NCBI GenBank assembly: GCA_014925825.1
Contig: JACGCK010000016.1
Location: 434,001-498,000, forward strand
Direction: 5' to 3'
Length of the DNA: 64,000 bases
Source: Pholiota molesta
Lineage: Eukaryota > Basidiomycota > Agaricomycetes > Agaricales > Strophariaceae
In this document: piece by piece, positions 38,373 to 49,564 of the stretch
How positions within the stretch are numbered: the stretch's first letter is position 1
Layout of the letters: the number at the start of each line of letters is the position of its first letter
Program-made: the position numbers and the translations under genes
Notes under the pieces: model-generated
Database searches by the model: none
Seen by the model: the letters and a program-made list of their open reading frames with translations, nothing else
What the model was told of the DNA's origin: nothing

Positions 38373-39444
38373 TCATGTTTCCATCGCATTCGGATCTTCT
38401 GGCTCGTTATGCACGAGATGGCGTTTACGATCGTCCCCTCTGCAAAAGACAAGATACCGACGTAAATCGGAAGATGCAAAGCCTATGAAGCCGACACTCA
38501 CCGTTCTTCCTCCTCGTCATCTTCATCTGAGCGCTTGCGCCGCACGGTTGATCTTGATGTGGGAGGGAAAGATGCGTGCGCGACATTGGCCTTGTAGATC
38601 GCCTCATATTCCTGAAAGAAGTTGACATTGTAAGCATGGATGATAATTTAGGATGAGACGAACCTTGATCTGCGTAAGAAACCCTCCGTTGGGAGATATG
38701 CAATAGCGCCGGTTTTGCACCATATGCAGGGCGTCCTCCCATGAGAGCTGATAATGCTGCATCACGAACATCACGACGAAGGCCGGTGATAGACTGATCC
38801 CACCTAGAAAACAAAATGATGAGTGGAGATAGCTCAAGTTAATGAGTGGCGCACCGTTGCAGTGGACGAGCACACGGCCTCCCTGACTGATCGCCTGGTC
38901 GATGAAGTTTTTGGCGCTGCAGACAGGGTAGTAAGTTTACAGGGTCGTGGATGTGAACAAGCAGTAGCCGCACCCAGGGAACAGCCTGATCAGGTTCTGT
39001 TCTTCGTTATCCTCAACATCCAGCGTCATATATTCAAAGCGCTCGGGAAAGCGGGGTCGCACAGAGAACGCCTCCTTCGCATCGCGGATGCACACACTGT
39101 AGATCGAACGCACGCATAGAGGAAAGCGTCAGCGGGACGGACGGCCGTGGGGGAAGGTGAAAGGGAAGGGGGGCTGCGCACATATGGGTCACCCCGAGCC
39201 CGACGAGCGTGTCGAGGGACTTGGAGGCGACAAAGGGGCCGAGCAGGAGGCCGGGGAGGATCTCCTGGCACTCGCGGCGCATCTCGTATCTGCAGCGCGG
39301 GGCGCGGGGCGGGGAGGACTCGTCAGCAACGCGCCGGGGGATATCAGCCATCGCCGAAACATGGATGAATGCGCACCTCCACTCGACGTCGACGGGGCCT
39401 TGAATCACGCTCCGGAGCTGGTCTTCGGACATTATCGTGGTCAT
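38373..39444 (-). CDS. STYX: STYX-type pseudophosphatase
   Basis: Dual-specificity phosphatase fold of the STYX family, which binds phosphoproteins without hydrolysing them. Seven exons (39444-39377, 39289-39182, 39096-38974, 38916-38855, 38803-38664, 38611-38502, 38439-38373) join without a break to 225 residues, almost the length of human STYX. Motifs: RYEMRRECQEILPGLLLGPF, THIVCIRD, LDVEDNEEQNLIRLFPG, VLVHCNGGISLSPAFV, RRYCISPNGGF and KEYEAIYKANV. In the active-site loop the catalytic Cys is present but the Arg of C-x5-R is Leu (codon CTA at about 38794). Animal STYX instead has Gly for Cys and keeps Arg. Loss of Arg should abolish phosphate binding for catalysis. The first Met could also be 39432. 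Confidence 0.9.
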
Positions 39445-39747
39445 CGTGCTGGGTGGGGATGGGCAAGAGGGAGGCGGTGGGCGTGTGGGGATTCTGCTGG
39501 GACAATGGGCGATGGAGGAGAAAGACGCGGCACGGCAGGGAAAGACTCGACTTAAATTACCAACGAGGGGAAAGAGCCTATTAAGGTCACGTGCCCGTTT
39601 CGCTTATTCTGAGTTGGCCGCATTTGGCTTTGCACTAGCAGTATGTCATCGAAAGTCACTCTCAACTTCCTCCACCATCTCACCTCGGCGCAGCAGAACT
39701 ACCCCATTGAATACCCCTACTAGACTCTCCGACGCCACACCGTCTCC

Positions 39748-41344
39748 ATGTCCTCAGCGATTCTGACGACGAAGCCCCGTAAGATTGTGCATCCAACTGC
39801 TGAACAGGCGGTGTCAATGCTCACCTCGTCGTGTTGCTAGATCGCTCATAGAAGTCCCTAACGCCGCACTTGAAGTGTCTTCAGAGCCTAGCCCGTCGAA
39901 GGAAGCAGGCGCTAGGGTACCGTTGACCATAATCTGTGGATTTCTGGGAGCAGGAAAGTCAACGCTTCTCAAGTACGCAAACGTTCAATGAACGCACCTA
40001 CCCGCATTGGCTAAGTGCGCCCCAGACGCATCTTGACAGAGAGGCATGGGTACCGAATAGCAGTCATTATGAATGAGTTTGGGGACACCGCAGTATGTGC
40101 TATCTTATTTAAATACCCCATAGCAGACGATCAAGTTAATTCTGCACACCTTTGCACAGGATATAGAAGGTCCGTCCTGACTGTCTGCTCGTCAAGACAC
40201 GCGATTCTGAATCGTATAAGCGTTTAGCTAAGACGATAAACGTGTCTTCCGCCGATGACCCAGCTGCTGAGCAGACCGAAGAATTTCTGGAGCTCGCAAA
40301 CGGGTGCTTGTGCTGCAGTATCAAGGACACGGGTGTAGCCGCCATAGAAAGCTGATGCAGAAAAAGGGTGCATTCGATTATATCTTGTTAGAAACAACAG
40401 GGCTCGCAGATCCAGGTCGGTGGTGCTTCGCTTAACTCTGACTCTTTTTCGCATATCGACAAACAAATTTGCGCTATTAGGACCGATAGCTTCCATGTTC
40501 TGGCTAACGAGGAATATGCAACGGGCTGGCCGACATCGTTCTAGATGGAGTCGTTTGTGTGGTTGATGCGGTGTTTGGCCAAGGCGTGAGTGCCCAAGCC
40601 TAATTTCCCACTATGTCCGAGTCTAATTCTTTTTGACACTCTTAGCAATTGGAAGAAGATCATGCCACTGGTGATGATCTAAACTTAGGTGAAAGTATAC
40701 GGTATGTACACACATTTAAATATGACTCTCTGTTGCATCTAATTGTATTGATCTATACAGCCAAATTGCAGGATCTGACGTCATTCTGCTCAACAAAGCT
40801 GATGTAGCGGAACCCAAGGCCCTACAGGAGACAGAGGCAATTATAAGACAGATTAACCCCGCAGCGCCAATATACAGAACCGTCAAAGGCGAAATAGATC
40901 TGAAGCACATCATTGGTATCTCTGCGTTCAGACTTCCCCCGCCTGACGTACCCACCGAAGAAATCACGTCCATTCGGATGACTGCGACCACTCTCACGAG
41001 CCCACACCCACCCACTATGAATTGCGCGGGATTTCCAGTTACAGGTATCTTGCGGGGTTCTCGACCAAGCGCACATCGACAAATTCGACGAATGGATACG
41101 CACGGCGCTGTGGGAAAATCGTGTCGAAGGCTCGTCGTCTGAGGTCAAGGTCCTACGGTGCAAGGGCGCCTTTACCTCGGATAAGGGCGTGCATTATGTG
41201 CTGCAAGGTGTTAGAAGCATGTACGAAATATCCGAGCTGGCAGCGGATCCAAGCATGGGGATTCCTGACGTTGGGAAGGTTGTGCTCATAGGCAAGGGTC
41301 TGGACGAAACAGTGCGAAAAAGCCTCGAGCGCGTGCTCTCATGA
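39748..41344 (+). CDS. ZNG1: Zinc-regulated GTPase metalloprotein activator (COG0523/CobW); several frame breaks
   Basis: GTP-driven zinc metallochaperone of the CBWD/ZNG1 family, known to serve methionine aminopeptidase. Motifs: VPLTIICGFLGAGKSTLL (Walker A), VIMNEFGDTA, ANGCLCCSI (the CxCC metal site), LLETTGLADP, VCVVDAVFG, DVILLNKAD, a His-rich stretch (DHSHEPTPTHYELRG) and the C-terminal domain DKFDEWIRTALWENRV ... VHYVLQGVRSMYEISEL. Exon 4 is only 10 bases (40160-40169) and codes for Asp-Ile-Glu. At least five single bases seem missing: about 39752 (just after ATG TC), 40348-40350 (AAA for AAAA), 40504-40507, 40523-40527, 40969-40972 and 41038-41041. All introns are canonical. Whether the gene is functional depends on these being sequence errors. 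Confidence 0.85.
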
Positions 41345-41466
41345 TTCAATACAAACTCCCACTAGTGTGAGCAGAAGCTGATCAGGAAGCGACAGAGGCT
41401 TTATATTTCGGAAGTATCTTATTATTTGTTGCAACAAATTATATCACTGCTGTGACTTCTTTCCAC

Positions 41467-42650
41467 TTAGCATGTGAAGACGGCAGGTCCTGGGACAGTG
41501 TAGGAGGTGACCCCGACGATGCTGGATACAATTCCAGGAGACGACGCTGTGGATTATCATGTCAGATGCATACAAAATAAATGTGTTCGAGAAAGGCATA
41601 CCGGTGTATGCGCCGGGGAAGCTGACTGTGGCGGGGGTCTTGATTGACGAAGGGCCGCTGACCGACAACTGGGCGCAGCTCATCTATGCAAATGCCGCAC
41701 CTGTGTTAGAAAGCTGTCCTAATCATAAGAAGAAGACTCACGAAGAATTGAGCGCCTGGGTACGAGGACGCGTCTTGGAGAGCTGAAGGATCAAAGCGTT
41801 AGTGTTGAAATATAGAACAAGGTTATTCGGCAGGCACGCTCACCGATGGCTCAGCTCTGAACAGGTACTGGCCCGATTCCAGGCACGAAGGGACGGTGAA
41901 ATTCGCATTTCCGCCATTAATGAAGAGCAAATCAGAACCCCATTGGTGGGTGGCAGTGTTGAAGCCATTCTGTCCGATCTTGAACCATTGGAGGCCTATG
42001 TAGATGAGGTCTTTAGCGACAACACATCTGGTAATGACCGAGAAGATGCAAACCTGTAACGGTGGTCTGAGTAGCAGAAGGGACTTTGGCACTGTCGCAG
42101 GATTAGCGGCTCATTATTCATTCGCATTCTTTTCCTGAAGACTTACAGGTATGCGAGGACTGGGCCTAAACAAAATTTATATCAGGATTCCGCTCTTTTT
42201 GAAAAAACGGACTTACCTTTGTTAGTGGGGTCAATTGGGTCGGATGGACTGGGGCCAAGGTACCCAAGAGGACTATTGTGGAATTGAGCCGTGATCGTGT
42301 CGCCAGCGTTTACTGGGACGACAGTCTGGGAAACTGGCGCGGTTATGCCAGTGTTGCAGATAATGTCGTTGGAGGTCAAGTCAGTGACTGGCTTTGGGAC
42401 ACTATATTAACTTTCGATTTTGTTAGACGGGTGAAGCGCGTACGTTGTTCGAGGACGGAACACGGACGCCAACGGCATGGCCTTGGTCAACGCCGTTCAC
42501 GGAGACCGCCTATAAAACAAGCAAAATATGGAGGCATTAGATGGGCCTATGACTGACAGATTACAAAAAATCTTATCTTACGGAGAAGACAGTCTTAGCA
42601 GCGGCGGAGCCTGCAAGAAGGACGAATGAGAGGAGTGCTATTGGTTGCAT
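41467..42650 (-). CDS. Secreted AA9-like protein lacking the copper-binding histidine brace
   Basis: Fold and exon pattern of an AA9 (former GH61) polysaccharide monooxygenase: signal peptide [18 protein letters not shown], then [56 protein letters not shown]-like [21 protein letters not shown] and the end [12 protein letters not shown]. The three copper-site residues are replaced. The mature N-terminus is Lys-Thr-Val-Phe instead of His; [10 protein letters not shown] has Asn where the neighbours have [10 protein letters not shown]; and GAQFFMSC has Phe for the axial Tyr of GAQLYMEC. It has no CBM1. Nine exons include one of 19 bases (42165-42147). One base seems missing near 41848. It is probably a secreted binding protein, not an oxidase. 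Confidence 0.85.
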
Positions 42651-43860
42651 GTTTTGTGGCGTTTGACTTGATGGATACAATTGTTCGTCTTTCGTCTTAT
42701 TTAACTGTTTCCGTAGGCCTATGCTGGCCGTTCCCAGTGGCCCAGAAGGTCAGAAGGTGAAGTCCAAGACCTCGCAGAATACAGGTTAACCCGGAAATGG
42801 ACGTCAGAAATCTTTTAGAGATAAAAATAAGCAAGTGGGCTGGGCATACCAACATCGCTTCCGACAACTCCGTCACTTGTGCATGCGCTCAGAACCGGGA
42901 CACGCACCATAAGGTTAGAGCAAGAAGAAGAAACTATTACCAAGAAATATCTATTCTGTAAGTATATGTGGGTAGATCGACATGCGTAATTAACTGTCTC
43001 GATAATCCGTTAGCGAGAATTATGCGAGAAAAGGTAGAAGTGTTGACCCACAAAACATCTTGCATTTGAACCCATGGGCTCTCGGAGATCTATATCATGG
43101 CTTCGAATGAACTACTTAGTGAACTGTAACAAAAATCATGAGCACAATCGTATTAAATGATCTGAACTCGTCATCAGTGGAGTCTTCACAAGCAGTCCTT
43201 ACTCAGTTTTCCATCTTGCATTAGTCAGTGTACTCGTACATACTCAAGGCAGTTTTTACTGAACGATTAGTATTGTATCTTGAGGTGTTGCGGCACAAGC
43301 CAAACCAAGTAGCGATGTACTTTTGGTAAGAGTCCGAGTTCCAGCAGATATTTCAAAACATATTGAAAGGTACAATTAATCCTGTCTCCTGAATGGACAG
43401 TTTTCGAGGCGAAAGTGTACGCATTTAAATAAATCAGACGCTTACGCTACTCAAATGCAACTCAAATTCGCCTCAAATGTTCCGAGAAGTCGGAAGAAAC
43501 AACGCCAAGCCCATGCCAAAAATAGATATTCAGCGCTGATCCGGGAAGTTGATGTCAAACCCTCGTGCCACAAATTACTTGCCAAAAAAGGATATCGAAT
43601 ACCCGCTCAGACTTCGCCCATCAAACTAGGGACCAGTCAACGTTGGGTTGAAGGTGAGTTGATTTTCGCCATATCAGACGACTGCCTCTCTTAGAATCAT
43701 TACCGACGAATAACATGACGTCTCCAGTAACTCTGATTTGTGTAATAATTCACGAGTAAATGATTCACAGGGGAAGTTATTGACTTGCAGAAAAGATGTA
43801 CAAAGTGTATAAAGCGCAGCAGCAAACAAATCATATAGAAAATTTTCGATATGCATCCGA
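42651..43860. other. Intergenic region inside the AA9 cluster
   Basis: About 1.2 kb. Near the right gene it should hold 3' untranslated sequence, and near 42695-42703 a TAAATAAG on the minus strand may be the TATA-like box of the AA9-like gene. A plus-strand open frame at 43455-43694 is Lys/Arg-rich and without motifs. I see no gene. Confidence 0.4.
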
Positions 43861-45316
43861 TCACAGGCATTGACTGTACTATAAACGAAAAATCATTAGA
43901 GAACGGAACAGGCTTGGATAAAATTCGGACGTACATAGGCACTAGACACCTTGCATGTGTAGGGAGCGACGCAGACGGTTCCTCCGGTCCAACTATCATA
44001 AGTATGTTAGAAAGAGATCGATTCAGAAGGAAAAGATACGGAGGAGCCTTACCCGGTTCCACCGCATTGACCGTATTCCACGACAGTTCCAACTGCTGTA
44101 GTCGTTGGGGCAGGAACAGTTGTAGTAGGAGCAACAGTTGTGGTAGGAGGGACAGTTGTAGGTGCGACAGTTGTCCCGCTGCCCGATCCGCTGCAGCTGA
44201 ACACCGGAGGTCCTGGGAGTAGTGATTTTAATACGATTGAAATCACAATGGCAGTAAATTTATACGTACCTGGGATGGTGTAGGTGGTTTGGCCATTGTA
44301 GAGATTGTAAGTGATACCGGGATCAGTGCCTGTGGCATTCAACTGTTTTAGCGGGAGTTTCAAAAAGGGAGCGAAGCTAAAATAACTGACTCTTGTATGT
44401 ACCTGGGAAGCTCACAGTTGCGGGGGATGCACTTCCGCCACCAGTGATTTGAATCTGGGCACATTCCATCTAAATAAATTCGATATGAATGAAAGATACA
44501 GCATAAGAACAAGGCATTACATAGAGTTGAGCTCCTGGGTAAGTAGATGCTGCGTGTAATGCTAGAGAGGCAGATATCAGATCCAAACTTGAACGATATT
44601 ACGAATGATACTACGTACCGATGATTTCGACACGGAGAAGGTATTGACCAGCAGGAACGCAGCTAGGAATTGTGAAGCTGACTTTGCCCACGTTCGCGAT
44701 AAGTTTGTCCACAGCCCAAGTTCCAGAATCAAGTCCGTCTTCGTAGATCTTGAACCATGGCAAGCCAGTTACACTCGACTGAGTGGCATTGGCGATCGGG
44801 GCACTGAGAGGCGTTAGATCTGTGATTAAACTAACGTAGAACATTTATAGCGTACAGGTATGCTATAAGCGGCCCCTTGTGGGAGGGGTCAATTGGATCC
44901 GCAGGATCACCCGTACCAGCGCTAGTGAGGGTATGATGCCATTCAGCGGTTACTTGAGCACCAGCCGGAACAGGAATAATAGTGGTAGAAACGGGCAGCT
45001 GGTAGGGATTGATACCTCCATTGCAAATTAAATCATTAGATGTAACATCTGTAATGGGCTACGATAAGCCGAAGGAAAATATTAGCTTGCGCTTGTTTCT
45101 AAAGAGGAGAAGCTTACACCATCGTAACTCGGAACACGGATGCCGACTGTATGTCCTGGAGAAACACCATTAACATAAAGTTGCTAAACGTTGCGAATTG
45201 AGTAATACTGAGGATAAACAACGAGTCAGTGAAGAATGACCTACCTGGAAGATGGTGTGGGCTGACGCAGAACCCGCGAGAAAGATTGCAGACGCAACAA
45301 AGCTGGAGAACTTCAT
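43861..45316 (-). CDS. AA9 lytic polysaccharide monooxygenase with CBM1
   Basis: Secreted copper enzyme that oxidatively cuts cellulose or related glucans. Signal peptide [19 protein letters not shown] is followed by the mature His of HTIFQ. The second copper His is in [15 protein letters not shown] and the axial Tyr in GAQLYMECAQI, so the site is complete. Other blocks: [49 protein letters not shown] and [21 protein letters not shown] Thr/Pro/Val linker ([13 protein letters not shown]) leads to a CBM1: GQCGGTGWTGGTVC ... AYYSQCL. Introns cut the gene after HTIFQ and twice within the CBM1. The first exon-intron pattern matches the other two AA9 genes, supporting tandem duplication. No frame break is evident. 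Confidence 0.95.
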
Positions 45317-45356
45317 GATGCCTCAGTGGAAGATGACGACTCTATCAATGAGTGGC

Positions 45357-45363
45357 TTTTATA
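45357..45363 (-). promoter_or_regulatory. TATA box of the middle AA9 gene
   Basis: TATAAAA on the minus strand, 41 bp upstream of the ATG at 45316. The third AA9 gene has the same heptamer at almost the same distance. Confidence 0.45.
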
Positions 45364-46145
45364 TCTATCGGAACATGATCTGCGTCAAAGAATTGGCCCT
45401 CTATAGAAAATAATGAGTATAAGCGTCATGTGAAAGGCCGCAACGTCCACGAGCCTATGTGATTGTGAACGATGGTAAAATATTTGACCCTCCGACTCGG
45501 ATGGTCTTAGAAAACGCCTAAAACTCGGTGACGATGAGGTGGTTAACTACCCAGTTGCGGCGGCTAAAGGCATGTGTTCATTGCCATCAGCGTCGGACGA
45601 GTGGCAAGAGCAGAATTCACCCGTGGACTATCCGATAATCTGTTTTCTTGGAAAGAAAGAAGGATTCCGCACACTGCTTCCTTCCGTTAATTGCCTCATA
45701 GGGGAGCGCCATCATAAATCCCCACGGGGCCAACACCAATTGCCGCCGTTATAAATATAGCTATGTAAGAAAGTGTTGGAAAATCCGGAATTTATCCCAT
45801 ATCGCCCCAATAGGACGGTTGCGAAGAGGGAGCGGAGAACATGAAAGAACATGTGGATAAACAAAAATGGTCCGGCGGAGCTTCTTTGGAACGAAGGTGC
45901 TTAATATTCAAAAAAGGGAAATGCGACCGCTATGGATTTGACTTACAGACTGTGTTACAAATGACAGCTAGGTCCCGAAAGAACCCAAAAAGCGGAAATC
46001 GTCCCCAGAGGAAGTTGTCCTGGGAGTATAAGAGAGTTCGATGAATGGGCTTACAACTAAATTGTGTTCGGCAAACAGATTGAAACATTTCGTGAAGGAG
46101 TACATGACACAGAGTAGACGACGGGCGACTTTCTCGGGTGGAAAA
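45364..46145. other. Intergenic region between the two CBM1-AA9 genes
   Basis: About 780 bp, with no open frame that looks coding. It serves as promoter of the middle AA9 gene and 3' region of the right one. Confidence 0.4.
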
Positions 46146-47598
46146 TTACAAACATTGGCTGTACTGAATTGAAAAGAGATGAAAGTCAGTGCTTTTCAAT
46201 CGATAAGCATTGTTGACATGACGCACATAATCACCCGACTTAACACAAGCATAAGGCGATTCGCAAGCTGTAGGACCACTGTAGCTAGAAATTACATGGC
46301 TTCAGATAGGAAGAATTCGGGAAAAATGAGCATGACGTACGTAGCTCCACCGCATTGACCCCAGTGAGCAACGGTGCCGCCAGCACTACCAGTGGTGGTC
46401 GTCGCAGTTGGCGATGACGAGGTTGTACTCGTAGGAGCGGGAGGATTCGTGATGGTAGTGACAGGATTACTAGGGTTGGGCCCATTGCAGCTGAAGACAG
46501 GAGGTCCTGTAGGTGGAACATATTAGAAGCCATGGCTATCGGTGACGCGAAATCGTCCACACTGACCTGGAATGGTGTAGCTTGTTGCACCTGCGTATAG
46601 GTTGAACTTGATGCCTGGATCGCTACCTGTTGGTGGTCGTGTAAATCAGCAAAAGCAAATTGCAGATCGGAGAAACATACCTGAATATGCACCAGGGAAA
46701 CTTACACTAGCGGGTGAAGTGCTACCGCCTCCTGTGATTTGTAGTTGAGCACACTCCATCTAAATGGCCGAATGCCTTCAGTACTATTGAACGTGATGAT
46801 TTGACAGGCTGCGCACATAAAGTTGGGCACCTGGGTAGGAAGAAGCAGCATGGAGGGCTGCATAGTTGTTGCTCAGCACAACGATAGACAAATATGTTGG
46901 GCTAAGACCCACCAATGAGTTCAACACGCAATAGGTATTGACCAGGCGGGATACAGCTGGGGATTGCGAATGATACTTTCCCTTTGTTAGCGATGAGTCT
47001 TTGTACGGCCCATTGACCAGAACTAAGGCCATCATGATAAATCTTGAACCATTTCAACCCGGTCACAGAGCTTTGTGTTGCAGATGGGATTTGAGCACTG
47101 GAATTGATTTCTAGTTAGACAAGACGAAAATACGGATGTAAATCAGCGCACAGATAAGCAAGGACAGGGCCATTGTGAGAGGGGTCAATGGGGTCGGCGG
47201 CGTCATTGGTGCCAGCGCTAGACAACGTATGATGGAACTCTGCGGTGACTTGGGCGCCAGCAGGCACTGGAATAACGGTGGTTGATATAGGTTGATGGTA
47301 AGGATTGATTCCTCCATTGCAGATGACATCGTTAGAGCTAACATCCGTTATGGGCTAAGCAGCATGATGAACCTATTTAACTGATGAATCATGGGATGAA
47401 TACATACCCCGTCGTAGTCTGGGACACGAATGCCATTCAAGTGTCCTTGAGAAACACCATTGACATACAGTTCCTTGCAAAAGCGTCAATATATAAAGCT
47501 CCGGATAATGGAATACAGCTGATTACCTGAAATATAGTATGCGCTTTAGTTACACTGACCGCAGTTGCGATAGCTGCAAGGGTGAGAAGACTCTTCAT
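46146..47598 (-). CDS. AA9 lytic polysaccharide monooxygenase with CBM1
   Basis: Close relative of the gene at 43861-45316, with the same intron layout. Signal peptide [19 protein letters not shown] precedes the mature His of HTIFQ. Second copper His in [15 protein letters not shown], axial Tyr in GAQLY, so the copper site is complete. Also [63 protein letters not shown] linker of Thr/Ser/Pro ([17 protein letters not shown]) leads to a CBM1: [15 protein letters not shown] ... DYYSQCL. The two CBM1 introns lie at the same places as in the neighbour. An upstream ATG at 47658 would place the signal peptide inside the protein, so 47598 is the better start. Confidence 0.95.
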
Positions 47599-47637
47599 CG
47601 CGACCCCAGGAATCGTATATGTGCTCAGATAGATGCA

Positions 47638-47644
47638 TTTTATA
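47638..47644 (-). promoter_or_regulatory. TATA box of the right AA9 gene
   Basis: TATAAAA on the minus strand, 40 bp upstream of the ATG at 47598, matching the spacing in the middle AA9 gene. Confidence 0.45.
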
Positions 47645-48709
47645 TGGGATGAATTCATCCGTGCGCTCTCGCAGCATCATCGGGACGAACACAGTTTAAA
47701 ATCCTCATGCACACCAGCCGCACCAATAAAAAGTGCCAAGCAAGGGTTCAAAACATGGATGGGCAAATCATGGGGGATCAAGAAGAGTAATTTGTCAGAA
47801 GTCTGTACTAGATAAGATATTGAAGATGACTTGGCAGTCGTTGAACTGAATGCAATGCATCAAGGATGAAGTAGCGACAGCCGCAGAGAATCCGAAGTTC
47901 ATGTCTAATTAGACTAGGGCGTAAGTCTCAAAAGTTGCCAAGAATTAGGATGACTTACTATATGTATAGAGCTGAAAGCAAGTGTTCGATTATTCATTGA
48001 AAATGTCAGATTTTTCGAATGATTTTTGAAAAACAAATGGTTTGTCACAGTGATTCTTTGATATTGAAATCGGTTTATTGCTAATGGCAATGAGACTTTG
48101 TGCTCTTCAAAAGATATTGTGGATAAGGGAACACGGTGTTGGGAACGTTGACTCTGATGGTGGGAGCTCGTGAAGGGATAAATCAACGCGGCGTTTGATA
48201 GAGTGCATCGCCAAGGGCATGGATAATTAGATTCATTCCGTAGAGTTCCCGATGTTTATGAGAGTGGGGTAAATGCATAGCAGTAAGCTGGTTGGGAATA
48301 ATACTCGCCACAGATTCTGTATGTTACAAATGGCAGGGAGTAGGGTATCGTGCTGGAGGCTCGTTCGTGTATGATTGCGCATTGGGCACAAAGAAGAAAG
48401 TCATCAAGAGTCGACGGTCTTGATAAGGAAGTGGAGGAAGCGTAAGCAGATCAGCCAAGGAGAAAGGAGTAATAGAGAGATTCCATTTCGCCATCGAGAA
48501 GCCGCCATAGGATCGCCTTACTGGCAGGTTAACGCAGATCTCGACTTCGACGGAATGAATGGTAGTAAGATTCCGTTTCCAGGGAGGTCGAGGACCTGCG
48601 TTCATGACCTAGCGTGTTCTTTATGATGGTTAATGCAGACGCAGTTCATTTAGGCGCAGATCTTCGTTGTCCTTCGGGTTCTTTTCCATGCGATCTTCTG
48701 GGATAGGAA
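47645..48709. other. Intergenic region, no supported gene
   Basis: About 1.1 kb between the AA9 cluster and VPS37. Minus-strand open frames at 48605-48324 (93 codons, Pro/Leu/Thr-rich) and 48186-47914 (90 codons) are near each other and could be exons of a small gene, but they share no recognisable motif and I found no convincing splice junction. I leave them uncalled. Confidence 0.35.
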
Positions 48710-49430
48710 TCAGTTATCCCTCCAGATAACTTGTCCATTCGCCCATTTCTCGCCCCATAGTGCTCGCTTGTGGTAGACCTTGCGCGACTCTTTGAATTCC
48801 TTGATAAACTCGTCTAATTCTCGGGCGGCTTTAGGGGTTGCCGTGCCTGTATCCTCGTAGTTGCTGGGTGATTGCTGCACAAAAGAAGAGGCCAGCGCTT
48901 CGGATGCATCGTCCTGCGCAGTAATACTGTGACGGAGGCGCATTAACAGAAATTGTGGAGTAAATCGCTGTAAAATCGAGATCAGACTGTATCGTCATAA
49001 AGAAAAGAAGGGAAGGACCTGGTAGACCTCCTTTTGCTCCTTATCCAGTTCTTTCCATCGAGCTTCCAGATTTTTTGCATCATCAAATGCGTCCTTTGTT
49101 TCTGCCCGGAGTGCGTAAAGCCGTTGCTGGAGGGCAAGATTGTTTTCTACATCACAGTCAGCTCCGGAGGTTCTATCAGCGAGGCGGGTACATACGAGCT
49201 ATAGCTTCATTTGCTTGTCCAAGCTCTGCCTGGGATCTATACAGGTCTTTCACGTACGCAAGCGAGTGAAATACGGCCTGGAAATAGACTGGATCCGAAA
49301 GCATATCCTCAAGATCTTCACGCCTAATGAGACAGTCGCAACTTCAGTGCTATGCGTAAATTTCGATCAGCGATGACACTGACGATAGGTGAGCAAGTTC
49401 AGGGAAGTCTTTCGCGAGTTGGTTGTCCAT
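48710..49430 (-). CDS. VPS37: ESCRT-I subunit Vps37
   Basis: Component of ESCRT-I, which sorts ubiquitinated membrane proteins into multivesicular endosomes. Four exons from 49430 to 48710 join as MDNQLAKDFPELAHLS, REDLEDMLSDPVYFQAVFHS, LYRSQAELGQANEAIA, LQQRLYALRAETKDAF, ARWKELDKEQKEVYQRFTP, LLMRLRHSITAQDDASEALA, and a tail FIKEFKESRKVYHKRALWGE ... WRDN. This is a Mod(r) domain: a long helical hairpin beginning with the EDLEDMLSDPxYF motif. The start at 49430 is chosen because upstream frame is out of phase. The gene faces away from RRP40 with 134 bp between start codons. Confidence 0.9.
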
Positions 49431-49564
49431 TTCCGCAGGTAGTCAGTATATGCGTGTAGTAACGCTGGAGCGGTATAGAGAAGCTGAGTATGTATGTAGT
49501 GGCGGTTTGATTCCGATGAACGAGGAGACCAGACACGATCAGCGGAATCTGAAAAACAACAGTC

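Noticed and set aside
43455..43694. Lys/Arg-rich open frame inside the AA9 cluster
   Set aside because: Short, basic and without motif or flanking splice sites that extend it.
48324..48605. Possible small gene between the AA9 cluster and VPS37
   Set aside because: Two minus-strand open frames are close together but no convincing junction or motif links them.
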